A stretch of DNA of 64,000 nucleotides from Pseudomonas sp. FeN3W (GCA_030263805.2 CP136010.1:1441001-1505000), one strand, 5' to 3'. Shown: positions 9,186 to 18,132, numbered from the stretch's first letter. The notes: a model not told the origin generated them from the letters alone. Numbers and translations are program-made.

Positions 9186-9296
9186 CTCAAGCAGGCTCAG
9201 GTCGACTCCTGACGGTGGGAAGTAGTGATTTCCCTCGACGATGACTGTTTCGTCGCTTGTGGCGATAGTAGTGTCTTTCCAGATGGCTGAGACCAA
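9186..9296 (-). pseudogene. N-terminal fragment of a DUF427 protein, split by IS21
   Basis: From ATG 9296 the minus strand encodes MVSAIWKDTTIATSDETVIV followed by EGNHYFPPSGVDLSLLE, the typical start of DUF427 proteins. The frame then runs into the IS21 terminus. Together with 6476-6567 it represents one disrupted gene. Confidence 0.75.
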
Positions 9297-9363
9297 CGGA
9301 CTCTCCTTTTGTATTCATCAACCGGCGAAGGCTCGCGGGCTGGCTGCCCCAAGCCGCACCTCC

Positions 9364-9636
9364 TCAGGTGGCAGGCGGGTTGCGCCCGAGAAGTTTGTCG
9401 AGCTCGCCTCTGACATCGAGCGCGAATAGCTCATCGGAGCCACCGATAAGGGTGCCATTGATGAAGATCTGCGGCACGGAGCTTCGCCCCGACGCTTCCG
9501 CCATGGCCTGCCGGTGAGCCGGATCCGCCTCAATATCGAGCTCCTTCCATCGCACGCCCTTTTCCTTGAGGAGCGCCTTCGCTCGGCGGCAGAACGGGCA
9601 CCAATTCGTGGTGTACAGCAATACATCAGTTGTCAT
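9364..9636 (-). CDS. grxC: glutaredoxin, dithiol (CPFC) type
   Basis: This 90-residue glutaredoxin has the active site CPFC (residues 13-16), the cis-proline segment SSVPQIFING and the glutathione-binding GGSDEL motif. It reduces protein disulfides and glutathione mixed disulfides in the cytoplasm. It reads in the same direction as the interrupted DUF427 gene just downstream and fits the redox theme of the block. The symbol follows the GrxC-type active site. Confidence 0.92.
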   Translation of the reverse strand: MTTDVLLYTTNWCPFCRRAKALLKEKGVRWKELDIEADPAHRQAMAEASGRSSVPQIFINGTLIGGSDELFALDVRGELDKLLGRNPPAT

Positions 9637-10089
9637 ATTGCATCTCCGGCAGTTGCACGCGGATCGCTGTCATGGCGTTGATCTCCAATTCGCGGCGTTC
9701 AAAGATGGCGACTGCACCTTGGCCGACATCGGAGCAGATGCTGACGATTGGCCGCTATCCAGGCGACATGGCCCAAAGTGCTTTCACCGCCAGGCAGAGG
9801 CCGCACGCGCCTCCTGTAGCGCCGAGCCGATGCTCTAAGGTAACCGAGCCTCGATTGGGACGGAAGCGGTCCCGCTCGAATCGCCCATCATGCTGGTCGA
9901 GCATATCAGGACGACGGATAGTGCAGGAACTTTCAAATTGAGCTTGATGTCGAGCCAGGTATCGCGAGCGAAGGCGTTCTAGAGGCCGGGGGGTACGAAG
10001 ACTGTGTTCGGCAAAACGGTTCACGTTGATCGCCAAAGCTTCCCAGGGCGCACGTCTACGATCGGCGCGACGTGAGATAGCTCGCGCCG
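9637..10089. other. decayed stretch, possible OsmC/Ohr remnant
   Basis: No intact gene. On the minus strand, pieces in two frames (ESTLGHVAWIAAN near 9740-9780, then EINAMTAIRVQLPEM near 9645-9690) faintly resemble the middle of OsmC/Ohr peroxide-resistance proteins. An Ohr gene would fit the neighbours, but the similarity is weak and interrupted. Confidence 0.25.
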
Positions 10090-10836
10090 CTAGCCCCCGT
10101 AGCGCTCCGTCTTGATGATGGAGGCGTCCAAGCCCGCCAGCAGCGCGCTATCGGTTGCGATGTTGACGAATCCGTTAGACCCGCAGACGAACACTTGCGT
10201 CGGCTTTCCCTGAAGCCTGGTTAGAATTTCTTGGACCATCATGCCGTCGATCCGTCGCGCAAAGTCCGATGCGCGAACCGGTTTCTCGCGCGTAATCGCG
10301 AGCGCCAGGACGAACGCCGGATCGCTGATTTCGATGCAATGAAGTTCTTCTGAGAAGAGAACGTCCTCGGCGGTTCGTGCGGACAGGAGCAACGCTGTCG
10401 GAACGGCTTGGGCCAATGCGCGGCGCTGCCGGATCATTGCCATCAACGGCACGAGGCCGGAGCCTCCCCCGATCAACAGAACCGGATCTATGGCAGGCTC
10501 AGGCCAAAGGAAATGGCCACCGAGCGGACCGCGAACTTCGATTTCGTCACCAATCGCCGCGATGTCGTGAAAAAACGGCGAAACTTCGGCATCCGGCATG
10601 CGCTCGATAGCTATCTCGACGATCGGGGTCGAAACTGCCGATGACGCGATCGAGTAGCTGCGCATTGCACTGTAGCCGTCGGGCGCGGTCAGCCGGATAT
10701 CGACGTGCTGACCTGCGGTGTGCGCGAACGGCTTGCTCAACCGAAGGAAGAAGCTCTTGATACTCGGTGTTTGCTGGATGATGTCGTCGATCACGCATGA
10801 TTGCCACGAACGGACTTGCGCTTCGTTTTCAGTCAT
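10090..10836 (-). CDS. FAD-binding ferredoxin/flavodoxin reductase-like oxidoreductase
   Basis: The 248-residue protein of the ferredoxin-NADP reductase family has FAD-binding RSYSIASS (about 63-70), GPLGGHF, the NAD(P)-binding GGGSGLVPLM motif (about 120-129) and a C-terminal FVCGSNGFV block. There is no iron-sulfur domain. It overlaps the sulfite-oxidase-like gene by 8 bp, so the two are translationally coupled. The likely role is electron transfer to or from that molybdenum enzyme. I start at ATG 10836, in the overlap; the longer frame is unlikely. Confidence 0.85.
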   Translation of the reverse strand: MTENEAQVRSWQSCVIDDIIQQTPSIKSFFLRLSKPFAHTAGQHVDIRLTAPDGYSAMRSYSIASSAVSTPIVEIAIERMPDAEVSPFFHDIAAIGDEIEVRGPLGGHFLWPEPAIDPVLLIGGGSGLVPLMAMIRQRRALAQAVPTALLLSARTAEDVLFSEELHCIEISDPAFVLALAITREKPVRASDFARRIDGMMVQEILTRLQGKPTQVFVCGSNGFVNIATDSALLAGLDASIIKTERYGG

Positions 10837-11431
10837 GGGTGTATCGTTGTTCGCGCCACGGATCGCCGTAGATGTGATAGCCGTGCAGCTCCCAAAAGCC
10901 GGCCTCGTCACGCGTCGTGAATTGCAGCGCATTCACCCATTTGGCGGATTTCCAGAAGTAAAGGTGCGGCACTAGAAGACGCGCCGGCCCCCCATGATCG
11001 CGGGAAAGTGGCTTGCCCGCATAACTGAGGGCGACCATCGCTTTCCCGGAAAGCAGATCCGTCAGAGGGACGTTTGTCGAATAATTATCGTAGCAGTGCG
11101 CCAAGACGAAATCGGTAGGCCGATCAAGCTCTGCATCTGCAAGGATGTCTTCAATGAGTACACCCTCCCAAACGGTATCCAGTTTGGACCAAGAGGTGAC
11201 GCAGTGAATATCCTTTGTCACCTGGGTCTTTGGTAGAGTGTTGAATTCGCCCCAATTCCACGTTTTGACGGGCTTCGGACCAATTTTGACTGTGAATTTC
11301 CAGTCGGAGGGCTCTACCCTCGGCGTAGGGCCGGCCGACAGAACAGGGAAATCCTCCACCAGATGCTGACCTGGCGGAATCCGATCGGACTGGTCGCCTG
11401 AACCGCGACCGGTGAAACCTCTGGTGACCAT
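10829..11431 (-). CDS. sulfite oxidase-like molybdopterin oxidoreductase
   Basis: The 200-residue protein has the sulfite oxidase fold: the molybdenum-ligand cysteine in IHCVTSWSK (about residue 90), AHCYDNYSTNVPL, and the cofactor-binding GGPARLLVPHLYFWKSAKWV segment. It lacks a twin-arginine signal, unlike periplasmic YedY/MsrP, so it should be cytoplasmic. It is coupled to a flavin reductase. The substrate is unknown; oxidised sulfur compounds or methionine sulfoxide are reasonable guesses given msrA and msrB in the same block. I choose ATG 11431 over an upstream in-frame ATG because family proteins start close to it. Confidence 0.85.
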   Translation of the reverse strand: MVTRGFTGRGSGDQSDRIPPGQHLVEDFPVLSAGPTPRVEPSDWKFTVKIGPKPVKTWNWGEFNTLPKTQVTKDIHCVTSWSKLDTVWEGVLIEDILADAELDRPTDFVLAHCYDNYSTNVPLTDLLSGKAMVALSYAGKPLSRDHGGPARLLVPHLYFWKSAKWVNALQFTTRDEAGFWELHGYHIYGDPWREQRYTHD

Positions 11432-11898
11432 AGTGACCCCTCTTGCTCGATACGGCAGACCGAAGCCGGCCTTCATTTCAGTACTCTGCGTAAAGCATTT
11501 GCCCGCACATCCGCCGAATAAGCCAATCGACTAAAAATCAGATACAGATGCTCTATCATCGTAAAAAATCGCGTATCGAACATAGCGTCAGGCCAGCATG
11601 ATTCCCAATACCCAATGGCTATAGGGTAGATAACCCCAAGGCTGCGTACGCTGATCTGCGGTATGCGGAGCGGAAGTTGCAGGTTCGCTCTCAAACGGAT
11701 GGGCAGCGTGCAAAGCTCAAGGCTCACCAGCGCATGGTTGCCCAGTTCGCGCTCGCCGGCAGCTTGAGTATATTAAGGACGAAATGTCGATCTGATCTAT
11801 TCTGGCTTCAGGAAATAGGGAAAATAAGGTCGGACGTTCGCGCACCGTCGCGACGCGCGATCATCCACTAAGCTTCTGTATCGGGGTTGGAGGATCAG
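11432..11898. other. intergenic, no gene recognised
   Basis: This 467-bp gap lies between divergent genes. A plus-strand frame at about 11630-11760 (KAAYADLRYAERKLQ...) looks weakly coding but has no start or recognisable domain. Both flanking genes probably have their promoters here. Confidence 0.35.
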
Positions 11899-12369
11899 AT
11901 GAACGAGATCGAACGACAAGCGCCTGAGCTGCGGGTGCAAAAATGGATTGGCAAAGATGGGGAAAGTATCGCGCCGTTCAAACTGTCAGATATCGGGCCC
12001 GGCCCGAAAATCTTGTTTGCCTTCCAGCATTGGTGCCAAGGTTGCCATTTGCATGGGTTTCCGACGCTACAAAAGTTGCATGCAGCGTTGAGCTCAAAAG
12101 ACGTGGGGTTCGCAGTGATCCAGACCGTCTTCGAAGGAACGCATGAGAATACCTTCGAGAAGTTGCGCGTGAACCAGCTCAAGTATGAGCTTCCTATCGT
12201 TTTCGGTCACGACGAGCAACCGACCGGCTCGCCGTTTCCAACCTTCATGGAAGACTACCGCACACGAGGAACTCCGTGGTTTACGGTTATCGACGCTGGC
12301 GGTAGCATTGTTTTCTCGGACTTCCATCTCGACGCGGAGCGACTAGTGAAGCAACTTGAGCAAGGTTAA
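11899..12369 (+). CDS. thioredoxin-like (AhpC/TSA-TlpA type) protein
   Basis: The 156-residue thioredoxin-fold protein has an FQHWCQGCHLHG active-site region (CxxC about 46-49) followed by a typical RGTPWFTVID segment near the cis-proline. It has no signal peptide, so it is probably a cytoplasmic redoxin acting on disulfides or peroxides. I start at ATG 11899 because GGAGG sits at 11889-11893. It is the only plus-strand gene in the redox block. Its partner is unknown. Confidence 0.8.
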   Translation: MNEIERQAPELRVQKWIGKDGESIAPFKLSDIGPGPKILFAFQHWCQGCHLHGFPTLQKLHAALSSKDVGFAVIQTVFEGTHENTFEKLRVNQLKYELPIVFGHDEQPTGSPFPTFMEDYRTRGTPWFTVIDAGGSIVFSDFHLDAERLVKQLEQG

Positions 12370-12378
12370 TCGTTGGAA

Positions 12379-12405
12379 GGTGGGCAATCATCCTGATTGC
12401 CACCC
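12379..12405 (+). terminator. hairpin after the thioredoxin-like gene (weak terminator)
   Basis: GGTGGGCAATCA and TGATTGCCACCC form an almost complete 12-bp stem with a 3-base loop, 9 bases after the stop. There is no U-tract, so it may act as an RNA-stabilising hairpin rather than an intrinsic terminator. Confidence 0.35.
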
Positions 12406-12500
12406 ATCCCCTGATGCCCACTACAGGCGTTGCGCGCTGTAACTCTGTTGATCAGCGTGCGAAAACCCGGATCCGGATAGGAGGAGCGTCAACGATTGAA

Positions 12501-12698
12501 TCAATCCGTTGGGAGAGGGCGGCTCCGCTCCGTCAGCTCGGCAATAGATAACCCATTCTCGCCGAGCAACTCTCTGATCCGATCGACGATATGAGCCCCT
12601 AGCGCCGCTGTCTTGGTCCCCCCCACAGATTCCCAAGATGCGAGTTCACACGCCGATACCTCGTGGTCAGCGCCGAAGTGCTTCTGTCGGTATGTCAC
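12501..12698 (-). CDS. possible small coupled ORF
   Basis: A 65-codon frame starts at a GTG that overlaps the stop of the DUF1330 gene (GTGA), which would couple translation. Its middle part (LGAHIVDRIRELLGENG) looks like a helix. I do not recognise it, and it could be a chance ORF or the tail of a lost gene. Confidence 0.25.
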   Translation of the reverse strand: MTYRQKHFGADHEVSACELASWESVGGTKTAALGAHIVDRIRELLGENGLSIAELTERSRPLPTD

Positions 12699-12988
12699 CG
12701 CCGCCCTTCAATGATAAAGGCGCGGTAACGGGAACCGGCAAAGCGATGAGCAGCGATGGTTTGGTAGGCGGGACTGTCATACCAGTCGCGAGCGGCCTGC
12801 ATCGTCGGGAAACGCAAGATTACGGCCCCTTCGATGGGCGGCCCCTCCAAATGCTGGATCGCGCCATAAGCGGCGAGAAAGGTAACGTCGTGACCATCGA
12901 ACGATGGTCCGACGCCTGCAGAATAGGTTGCGAGTGCATGTGGGTCGCTGGTTTCTTCCCGCGTAAAGACGACGAACGCTTCCATCAT
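12695..12988 (-). CDS. DUF1330 family protein
   Basis: The product of about 97 residues has the DUF1330 ferredoxin-like fold pattern: EAFVVFTREETSD at the start, the FLAAYGAIQHLEG segment, VILRFPTMQAARDWYDSPAYQ (split here for length at AARDW) and a C-terminal AFIIEG strand. These are small dimeric cytoplasmic proteins without a settled function. A GAGAGG site precedes the paired ATGs at 12988 and 12985. Confidence 0.8.
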   Translation of the reverse strand: MMEAFVVFTREETSDPHALATYSAGVGPSFDGHDVTFLAAYGAIQHLEGPPIEGAVILRFPTMQAARDWYDSPAYQTIAAHRFAGSRYRAFIIEGRR

Positions 12989-13046
12989 TAGGCCTCTCAA
13001 AGGTTGGATCTGTTGGCCATTACCACCGGTGATGGCCTCACAGTCG

Positions 13047-13478
13047 TCAGGCTGGCAACTGGAACCCGATTTTCATGAGTGCCTCGACGCACGCATCCTG
13101 ATCCTGCTGATAGTTGCCTCCGGAGATGCCTATGCCGCCGATCAACTTCCCATCCTCCAGAATCGGATAACCGCCGCCGACAGCGACCATCCGAGGGCGA
13201 TAGGCTAGCGGCGCCACTTTTGGATCGTTGGTCACATAGTCGTTCCAGACATGGGTCGGGAACCCAAACGAGGCGGAACTCCAGGCCTTGTCGATGGCAA
13301 CATCGACGGTAAGGAACGGCGCATCGTCGGTGCGCTCGAACGCGCGCAGGTTACCGGTGGCGTCGACGACGGCGACGGCAGCCGGGATGCCGATGGCACG
13401 GGCCGCAGCGAGCGCCGCGTCGATGAGGGCGACTGCGGTTTCGCGGTTGATCGAGGCGGTGGCAATAGATTTGGTCAT
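13047..13478 (-). CDS. GlcG/HbpS-family heme-binding-like protein
   Basis: This 143-residue protein of the GlcG/HbpS (DUF336) family is recognised from the N-terminal helix ALIDAALAAARAIGIPAAVA, the strand VDATGNLRAFERTDDAP and the Gly-rich C-terminal part PILEDGKLIGGIGISGG. HbpS members bind heme or act as redox sensors; others have no known role. The start is ATG 13478, where family similarity begins, rather than the upstream ATG at 13529. Confidence 0.85.
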   Translation of the reverse strand: MTKSIATASINRETAVALIDAALAAARAIGIPAAVAVVDATGNLRAFERTDDAPFLTVDVAIDKAWSSASFGFPTHVWNDYVTNDPKVAPLAYRPRMVAVGGGYPILEDGKLIGGIGISGGNYQQDQDACVEALMKIGFQLPA

Positions 13479-13550
13479 GGGATTCTCATCGCTGGGGCAT
13501 AACCCGTTCGGCTTTTTGAGGTTGGACAAGATGTTTGGCGATCGCGGTCG

Positions 13551-14564
13551 TTAGAAGCCTTCGAGGACGATCTTGCCTTTAGCCGCGCCACTTTCGATCA
13601 GTGCATGCACCGTCTTCAGATTGGCGGCATTGATCGGCGACAGTCGCCGGGTCAGCGTCGTGCGGATTTTGCCGTCGTCAACCAGCGCTGCCATCGCATC
13701 CAGAATCTCGCCCTGCTCATTCATGTCGGGCGTGCCGTAGATCGACCGCGTGAACATCAGCTCGTGGTGGATCGACACCGCCTTGCGCTTGAAAACCATG
13801 ATATCGAATGCCTTGGGATCGTCGATCAGTCCGAACCGTCCTTGTGGGGCGATCAGTTCGGCGATGTCGGCGACATGTTGCTCGGTATGTGTGGTCGAAA
13901 AGACGAAAGCGGGAGCACCGATGCCGAGTTCGGCGATCTGTGGCGCGAGCGGACGAGAATGGTCGATGACGTGGTGAGCTCCAAGCCCTCTTACCCACTC
14001 TTGGGTTTCCGGTCGAGAGGCTGTGGCGATGACGGTGAGGTCCGTGCGCTGTCGCGCGATCTGGACGGCGATCGACCCAACCCCGCCCGCGCCACCGATG
14101 ATGAGGATCGCCTCCGCCGCACCGGGTACGGGCTTCGCCACGTCCAGGCGGTCGAACATCGCCTCCCAGGCCGTCAACGTCGTCAGCGGCAGCGCCGCCG
14201 CTTCCGCCCAGGAGAGCGACGCAGGTTTGTGACCGACAATCCGGGCGTCGACGAGATGGAACTCCGCATTGGTACCGGGCCGTGTGATCGATCCGGCATA
14301 ATAGACCTCGTCGCCTAACTCGAACTGCGTGACGTCGGGGCCGACCTCGCGCACAATCCCGGCGGCATCCCATCCCAGCACCTTCCAATCGCCATCTGCC
14401 GGCGGCGTGCTGTTGCGGACCTTGTAGTCGACCGGGTTGACCGAGACGGCCTTCACCTCAACCAGGATATCGTATCCTGCAGCGACAGGCCGAGGCAGAT
14501 TGATGTCGACCAGCGCGGCATCCGCGGCGATGGGTCCCGGAACCTTGTAACCAATGGCTTTCAT
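13551..14564 (-). CDS. zinc-independent quinone oxidoreductase-type MDR dehydrogenase
   Basis: The 337-residue medium-chain dehydrogenase/reductase has an N-terminal GroES-like domain (VKAVSVNPVDYKVRN, about 37-51) and a Rossmann motif IGGAGGVGS (about 156-164). It lacks the structural-zinc cysteines, as in NADPH:quinone reductases (zeta-crystallin type, ZADH/YhdH relatives). It probably reduces quinones or reactive enals with NADPH in the cytoplasm, which suits an oxidative-stress cassette. The exact substrate is not deducible. Confidence 0.88.
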   Translation of the reverse strand: MKAIGYKVPGPIAADAALVDINLPRPVAAGYDILVEVKAVSVNPVDYKVRNSTPPADGDWKVLGWDAAGIVREVGPDVTQFELGDEVYYAGSITRPGTNAEFHLVDARIVGHKPASLSWAEAAALPLTTLTAWEAMFDRLDVAKPVPGAAEAILIIGGAGGVGSIAVQIARQRTDLTVIATASRPETQEWVRGLGAHHVIDHSRPLAPQIAELGIGAPAFVFSTTHTEQHVADIAELIAPQGRFGLIDDPKAFDIMVFKRKAVSIHHELMFTRSIYGTPDMNEQGEILDAMAALVDDGKIRTTLTRRLSPINAANLKTVHALIESGAAKGKIVLEGF

Positions 14565-15011
14565 AAATGTCTCCAGCTTGCTTGATCGGATGACGCGAAT
14601 GCTCGTTAGTCAACTTCTTCTACATTGAGGTCCCGACTCTTGAACTGGGTCGCGGTAGCAGATTTCATCGAACACGTCGATCAACAGGCCCTTATGCTCG
14701 GTCGCCGGATCGGTGATCGCGTAGAGGGTGGAGGCGTTATCGCCATCATCACCGCTTCCGAGGCGAAACGCCGCGTCGACGCAGATGCCGCACGGACCGA
14801 TGGTTGATCCTGGCTCGAGATCGACGAGATTGCTGTCCTTGACGCGCTATTCGCGGTCTTAGCCCTTGGCGATGAAGGACTGAACTGCTTGTAGAGCGTC
14901 GGTCAGCTGCTATGTCATGGACGCACCTTCATCTTGAGTTGGATTGGACAAGCTTCCGTATAAGGCCCGCTGTAACCGTCAGATGACGGCGAAGAAAACG
15001 ATGGGCAGTAT
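14565..15011. other. decayed coding remnant on the minus strand
   Basis: On the minus strand, a frame reading DSNLVDLEPGSTIGPCGICV and onward (about 14630-14860) looks coding, but it is preceded by in-frame stops and lacks a start. I do not recognise the protein. The stretch appears to be a broken gene of the same donor block. Confidence 0.35.
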
Positions 15012-15980
15012 TCACAGCCACTTAGCCTTCTTGAAGCGCACAAATAGGAAAACGCACGATATCGCTATCACTCCGAGCACGACAAAGTATCCGTAGGCCG
15101 TGTCCAGCTCCGGCATGTGCTTAAAGTTCATGCCGTATATTCCAGCGATCGCCGTCGGGACTGCCAGTATTGCCGCCCAGGCCGCGAGCTGGCGGGTGAC
15201 CACACCGATCCTTTGCGCTTCCAGAAGGCTGCTGGCCTCAAAGACCGTGGACAGGACAAGCAGGAGGCCGTCGACCATGGACTGCACGCGGTGGACATGG
15301 TCCGCGACGTCGTGGAAATATGGTGTCATTTCGGCGCTGATGCAGGGAAAGTGGCCGCGAACGAGCTTTCGCACCAGCTCGGCCATAGCCCTGAGCGTGC
15401 GCTGGAACCGCGTGAGTTCGGACCTTAGTTCGAAGATTCGCGCCACCTCTTCTGGCCCGAGGAAATCGTGCAGCGACCGTCGCTCCATCGCCAGGACGTC
15501 GTCCTCGATCATTTCGAAGATGGGCAGATACTGGTCGACCACGCGATGCAAGATCGCGTGCAGCACATAGTCGACACCCTTGCCGAACTGCGTCGGCGAT
15601 GCCTCGAGTTGCTCCCGAAGTTTGCCCAGCGCTCCGGCATTGCCGTGCCGCACGGTGATAAGGTGATTGTGACCGGTGAAGATCGCCATCTTGCCGTAGC
15701 TGATCCGGTCGCCGACCAGCTCGGCGGTCTGCGCGACGACGTACAACTCATCGTTGTAGACCTCGAGCTTGGGCGGGCACAGCGGGTGCATCGCGTTGTC
15801 GATCGCCAACGGATGAAGATTATATGTCCTTTGGATCGCGAGTAGTTCCTCGGGGGTGGGTTCGCTAAGCGCGATCCAGCAGAAGCCCGAGCGACTCTCG
15901 CCCAACTTGACGTGCTCATCGAGCGCGATTTCGCGAACTCGCTTGCCTTCGTTGTAATAATAGGCGGCGATGATGCTCAT
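15012..15980 (-). CDS. corA: CorA-family magnesium/cobalt transporter
   Basis: The 322-residue CorA-type divalent cation channel has a large soluble N-terminal domain and two C-terminal transmembrane helices. The selectivity motif YGMNF (about residues 284-288) lies at the end of the first helix, followed by MPELDTAYGYF in the loop. CorA forms pentamers in the inner membrane. The start is ATG 15980, overlapping the GST stop by 4 bp. In this block it may adjust Mg2+ or metal uptake under stress; that is inference. Confidence 0.93.
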   Translation of the reverse strand: MSIIAAYYYNEGKRVREIALDEHVKLGESRSGFCWIALSEPTPEELLAIQRTYNLHPLAIDNAMHPLCPPKLEVYNDELYVVAQTAELVGDRISYGKMAIFTGHNHLITVRHGNAGALGKLREQLEASPTQFGKGVDYVLHAILHRVVDQYLPIFEMIEDDVLAMERRSLHDFLGPEEVARIFELRSELTRFQRTLRAMAELVRKLVRGHFPCISAEMTPYFHDVADHVHRVQSMVDGLLLVLSTVFEASSLLEAQRIGVVTRQLAAWAAILAVPTAIAGIYGMNFKHMPELDTAYGYFVVLGVIAISCVFLFVRFKKAKWL

Positions 15981-16681
15981 GCTGGCCTCGCGGGAATGTG
16001 GAGGCCACGCTGGACGGCCGGTCGAGCCAGCCCGCGTCCAAGCCATGCGCGGACGTTCGAAAAGCTGCTGAGGCCAAGGATGTCACCCGCAGCGTAGAAT
16101 TCCACCAGCGCATTCACCCAGCCGAGCGTCGCGATGTCCGCGATCGAATAGTCGTCGACGATCCAGTCGCGGCCTTCCAGCCGGCGATCCAGAATCCCCA
16201 GCAGACGCGTGGATTCGTCGATAAAGCGCTGTTGCGGCCGCTTGTCCTCATAGTCCTTGCCGCCAAATCGCAGGAAGAAGCCGAGCTGACCGAACATCGG
16301 CCCGATGGCCGACATCTGAAAGAACACCCACGCTAGGGTCTCGTAACGCTGGCCTGGTTCGGTGGAGATGAACTGACCCGTCTTGTCGGCCAGATAGAGG
16401 AGGATCGCACCGGATTCCCATAAGGCGATGGGTCTACCGTCAGGGCCAGCCGGATCGATGATCGCCGGTATGCGTCCGTTCGGGTTCAGCGACACGAACG
16501 CCGGATCCTTCGACTCGTTGTTCGAGATGTCGATCAGGTGGGGCTCGTACGCCAGGCCAGTCTCCTCAAGCATGATCGAGACCTTGACGCCATTGGGCGT
16601 AGGGGCTGCGTAGAGTTGCAGGCGATCGGGATGAGATGCCGGCCAGCGCTGCGTGATCGGAAAGGACGAGAGGTCTGGCAT
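15977..16681 (-). CDS. glutathione S-transferase, YghU/YfcG-like
   Basis: The 234-residue GST has an N-terminal thioredoxin-fold domain (LQLYAAPTPNGVKVSIMLEE, the cis-proline RIPAIID and the glutathione-binding ALWESGAILLYLA) and a C-terminal helical domain with DDYSIADIATLGWV. The layout matches the YghU/YfcG disulfide-bond oxidoreductase group. It overlaps corA by 4 bp, so they are probably co-transcribed. The long N-terminal extension in the frame is not needed; ATG 16681 fits the family. Confidence 0.88.
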   Translation of the reverse strand: MPDLSSFPITQRWPASHPDRLQLYAAPTPNGVKVSIMLEETGLAYEPHLIDISNNESKDPAFVSLNPNGRIPAIIDPAGPDGRPIALWESGAILLYLADKTGQFISTEPGQRYETLAWVFFQMSAIGPMFGQLGFFLRFGGKDYEDKRPQQRFIDESTRLLGILDRRLEGRDWIVDDYSIADIATLGWVNALVEFYAAGDILGLSSFSNVRAWLGRGLARPAVQRGLHIPARPA

Positions 16682-16821
16682 AAATCTGCGATCCTGGTGT
16701 TGCGATGGCGACTGACTGGAACGAGCCGTCACTCTGAAGTAGGGTTCGATGACCGCGTCGCTGAACGACGCGGTCACGAAGATTGCGGACCGGACCGGCG
16801 CAGTGGCAACGGCAGTGAAGC

Positions 16822-17361
16822 CTATTCCGCCGCGGTCCCGGCCGCTGGCTGTACGTCGTCAACCTTTTGGCGCTTCGGAAGCACCCAGCCGGGACGGACG
16901 AAGTGGCAGGTGTAGCCGCCCGGGCGCTTCTCCAGATAATCCTGGTGATCGGGCTCGGCCTCCCAGAACTCGCCGACCGGCTGGACCTCGGTCACCACTT
17001 TGCCATCCCACAGCCCCGAGGCATCCACATCGGCGATCGTATCCTCGGCGACGCGCTTCTGCTCCTCGTCGACATAATAGATGCCCGACCGGTAGGAGAG
17101 CCCACGATCATTGCCCTGGCGGTTCAGCGTCGTCGGATCGTGGATCTGGAAGAAGAATTCCAGGATGTTCCGGTAGCTCGTCACTGTCGGGTCGAAGACA
17201 ATCTCGATCCCCTCGGCATGCGTGCCGTGATTACGATACGTGGCGTTCGGAATATCGCCGCCCGTGTAACCCACACGGGTCGAGATGATGCCGGGCCGCT
17301 TGCGGATCAGATCCTGCATGCCCCAGAAACATCCTCCTGCGAGAACAGCGCGCTGATGCAT
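16822..17361 (-). CDS. msrA: peptide methionine sulfoxide reductase MsrA
   Basis: The 179-residue MsrA has the catalytic GCFWGMQ motif (Cys about residue 11), the GYTGGDIPNATY segment and HAEGIEIVFDP. It reduces the S-epimer of methionine sulfoxide in proteins. There is no signal peptide, so it is cytoplasmic. One base separates it from msrB, which is upstream on the same strand, so the two form an operon. Confidence 0.96.
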   Translation of the reverse strand: MHQRAVLAGGCFWGMQDLIRKRPGIISTRVGYTGGDIPNATYRNHGTHAEGIEIVFDPTVTSYRNILEFFFQIHDPTTLNRQGNDRGLSYRSGIYYVDEEQKRVAEDTIADVDASGLWDGKVVTEVQPVGEFWEAEPDHQDYLEKRPGGYTCHFVRPGWVLPKRQKVDDVQPAAGTAAE

Positions 17362-17362
17362 G

Positions 17363-17806
17363 TTAAGCCTCCTCTACTTGATCGAGATATTCACCGTATC
17401 CCTCGGACTCCATCTCGTCGCGCGGGATGAAGCGAAGGGACGCTGAGTTGATGCAGTACCGCAGACCGCCGCGGTCGGAAGGACCATCGGGGAACACATG
17501 GCCGAGATGACTGTCTGCGTGTACTGACCTGACCTCCGTCCGGACCATGCCGTGTGCGCTGTCCCGCACCTCGTTCACGTTTGCCGAAACGATCGGCTTG
17601 GTGAAGCTGGGCCAGCCAGTACCCGAATCGAACTTGTCCGTCGAAGCGAACAGTGGCTCTCCCGACACTATGTCGACGTAGATGCCAGGCTCCTTGTTGT
17701 CGTTGTACTCGCCCGTGAAGGGCCTTTCGGTGCCCGCCTCCTGGGTAATTCGGTGTTGCTCGGGAGTCAGGTGGTCGATTGCTGTCTGTGACTTTTCAAA
17801 CTTCAT
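17363..17806 (-). CDS. msrB: peptide methionine sulfoxide reductase MsrB, zinc-less form
   Basis: The 147-residue MsrB is identified by SGTGWPSFTKP, HLGHVFPDGP and the catalytic cysteine in RYCINSASLRFIP. It reduces the R-epimer of methionine sulfoxide and complements MsrA. The two CxxC zinc sites of many MsrB proteins are absent: the usual C..CG.PLF position reads VDIVSGEPLF. So this is the zinc-free subtype. The start is ATG 17806, just after a TGGAGACTG ribosome site. Confidence 0.95.
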   Translation of the reverse strand: MKFEKSQTAIDHLTPEQHRITQEAGTERPFTGEYNDNKEPGIYVDIVSGEPLFASTDKFDSGTGWPSFTKPIVSANVNEVRDSAHGMVRTEVRSVHADSHLGHVFPDGPSDRGGLRYCINSASLRFIPRDEMESEGYGEYLDQVEEA

Positions 17807-18132
17807 TACAGTCTCCAATACTTATCTAGAGGGCCAGGCACGCTACCGCTAATTTTTTATGTCTCCTGATTTGCTCCTACAATGGTAGTGGGATGGCAAA
17901 CGAGGTTTTACTAAGTGTTGGAAAATTAGAGATTTAAATTTCGCGTCTATTAATTCTAGCGCAACTGAGTGGTTAAGCAAGTACGTAATCAGTAAATATT
18001 AAAAAAATAACACAAAAGCACGATTATATAATACAGTGTCAGTGTTTTATGATAATCAACAACGCCTGTTTAGATGCTGGTAGATGCGAATTTTTTGGCG
18101 TACAGTCAAAATTTTCTGATGGTTGCTTAGTG
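17807..18132. other. AT-rich intergenic stretch
   Basis: About 325 bp of AT-rich DNA without a gene lies between msrB and the IS21 end. It probably contains the msrBA promoter and marks the edge of the high-GC block. Confidence 0.4.

Noticed and set aside
16250..16275. Possible missing 3' half of ttcA (match to GGCAAGGAC)
   Set aside because: The bases lie within the GST gene, in frame with its conserved sequence; no further TtcA similarity follows.
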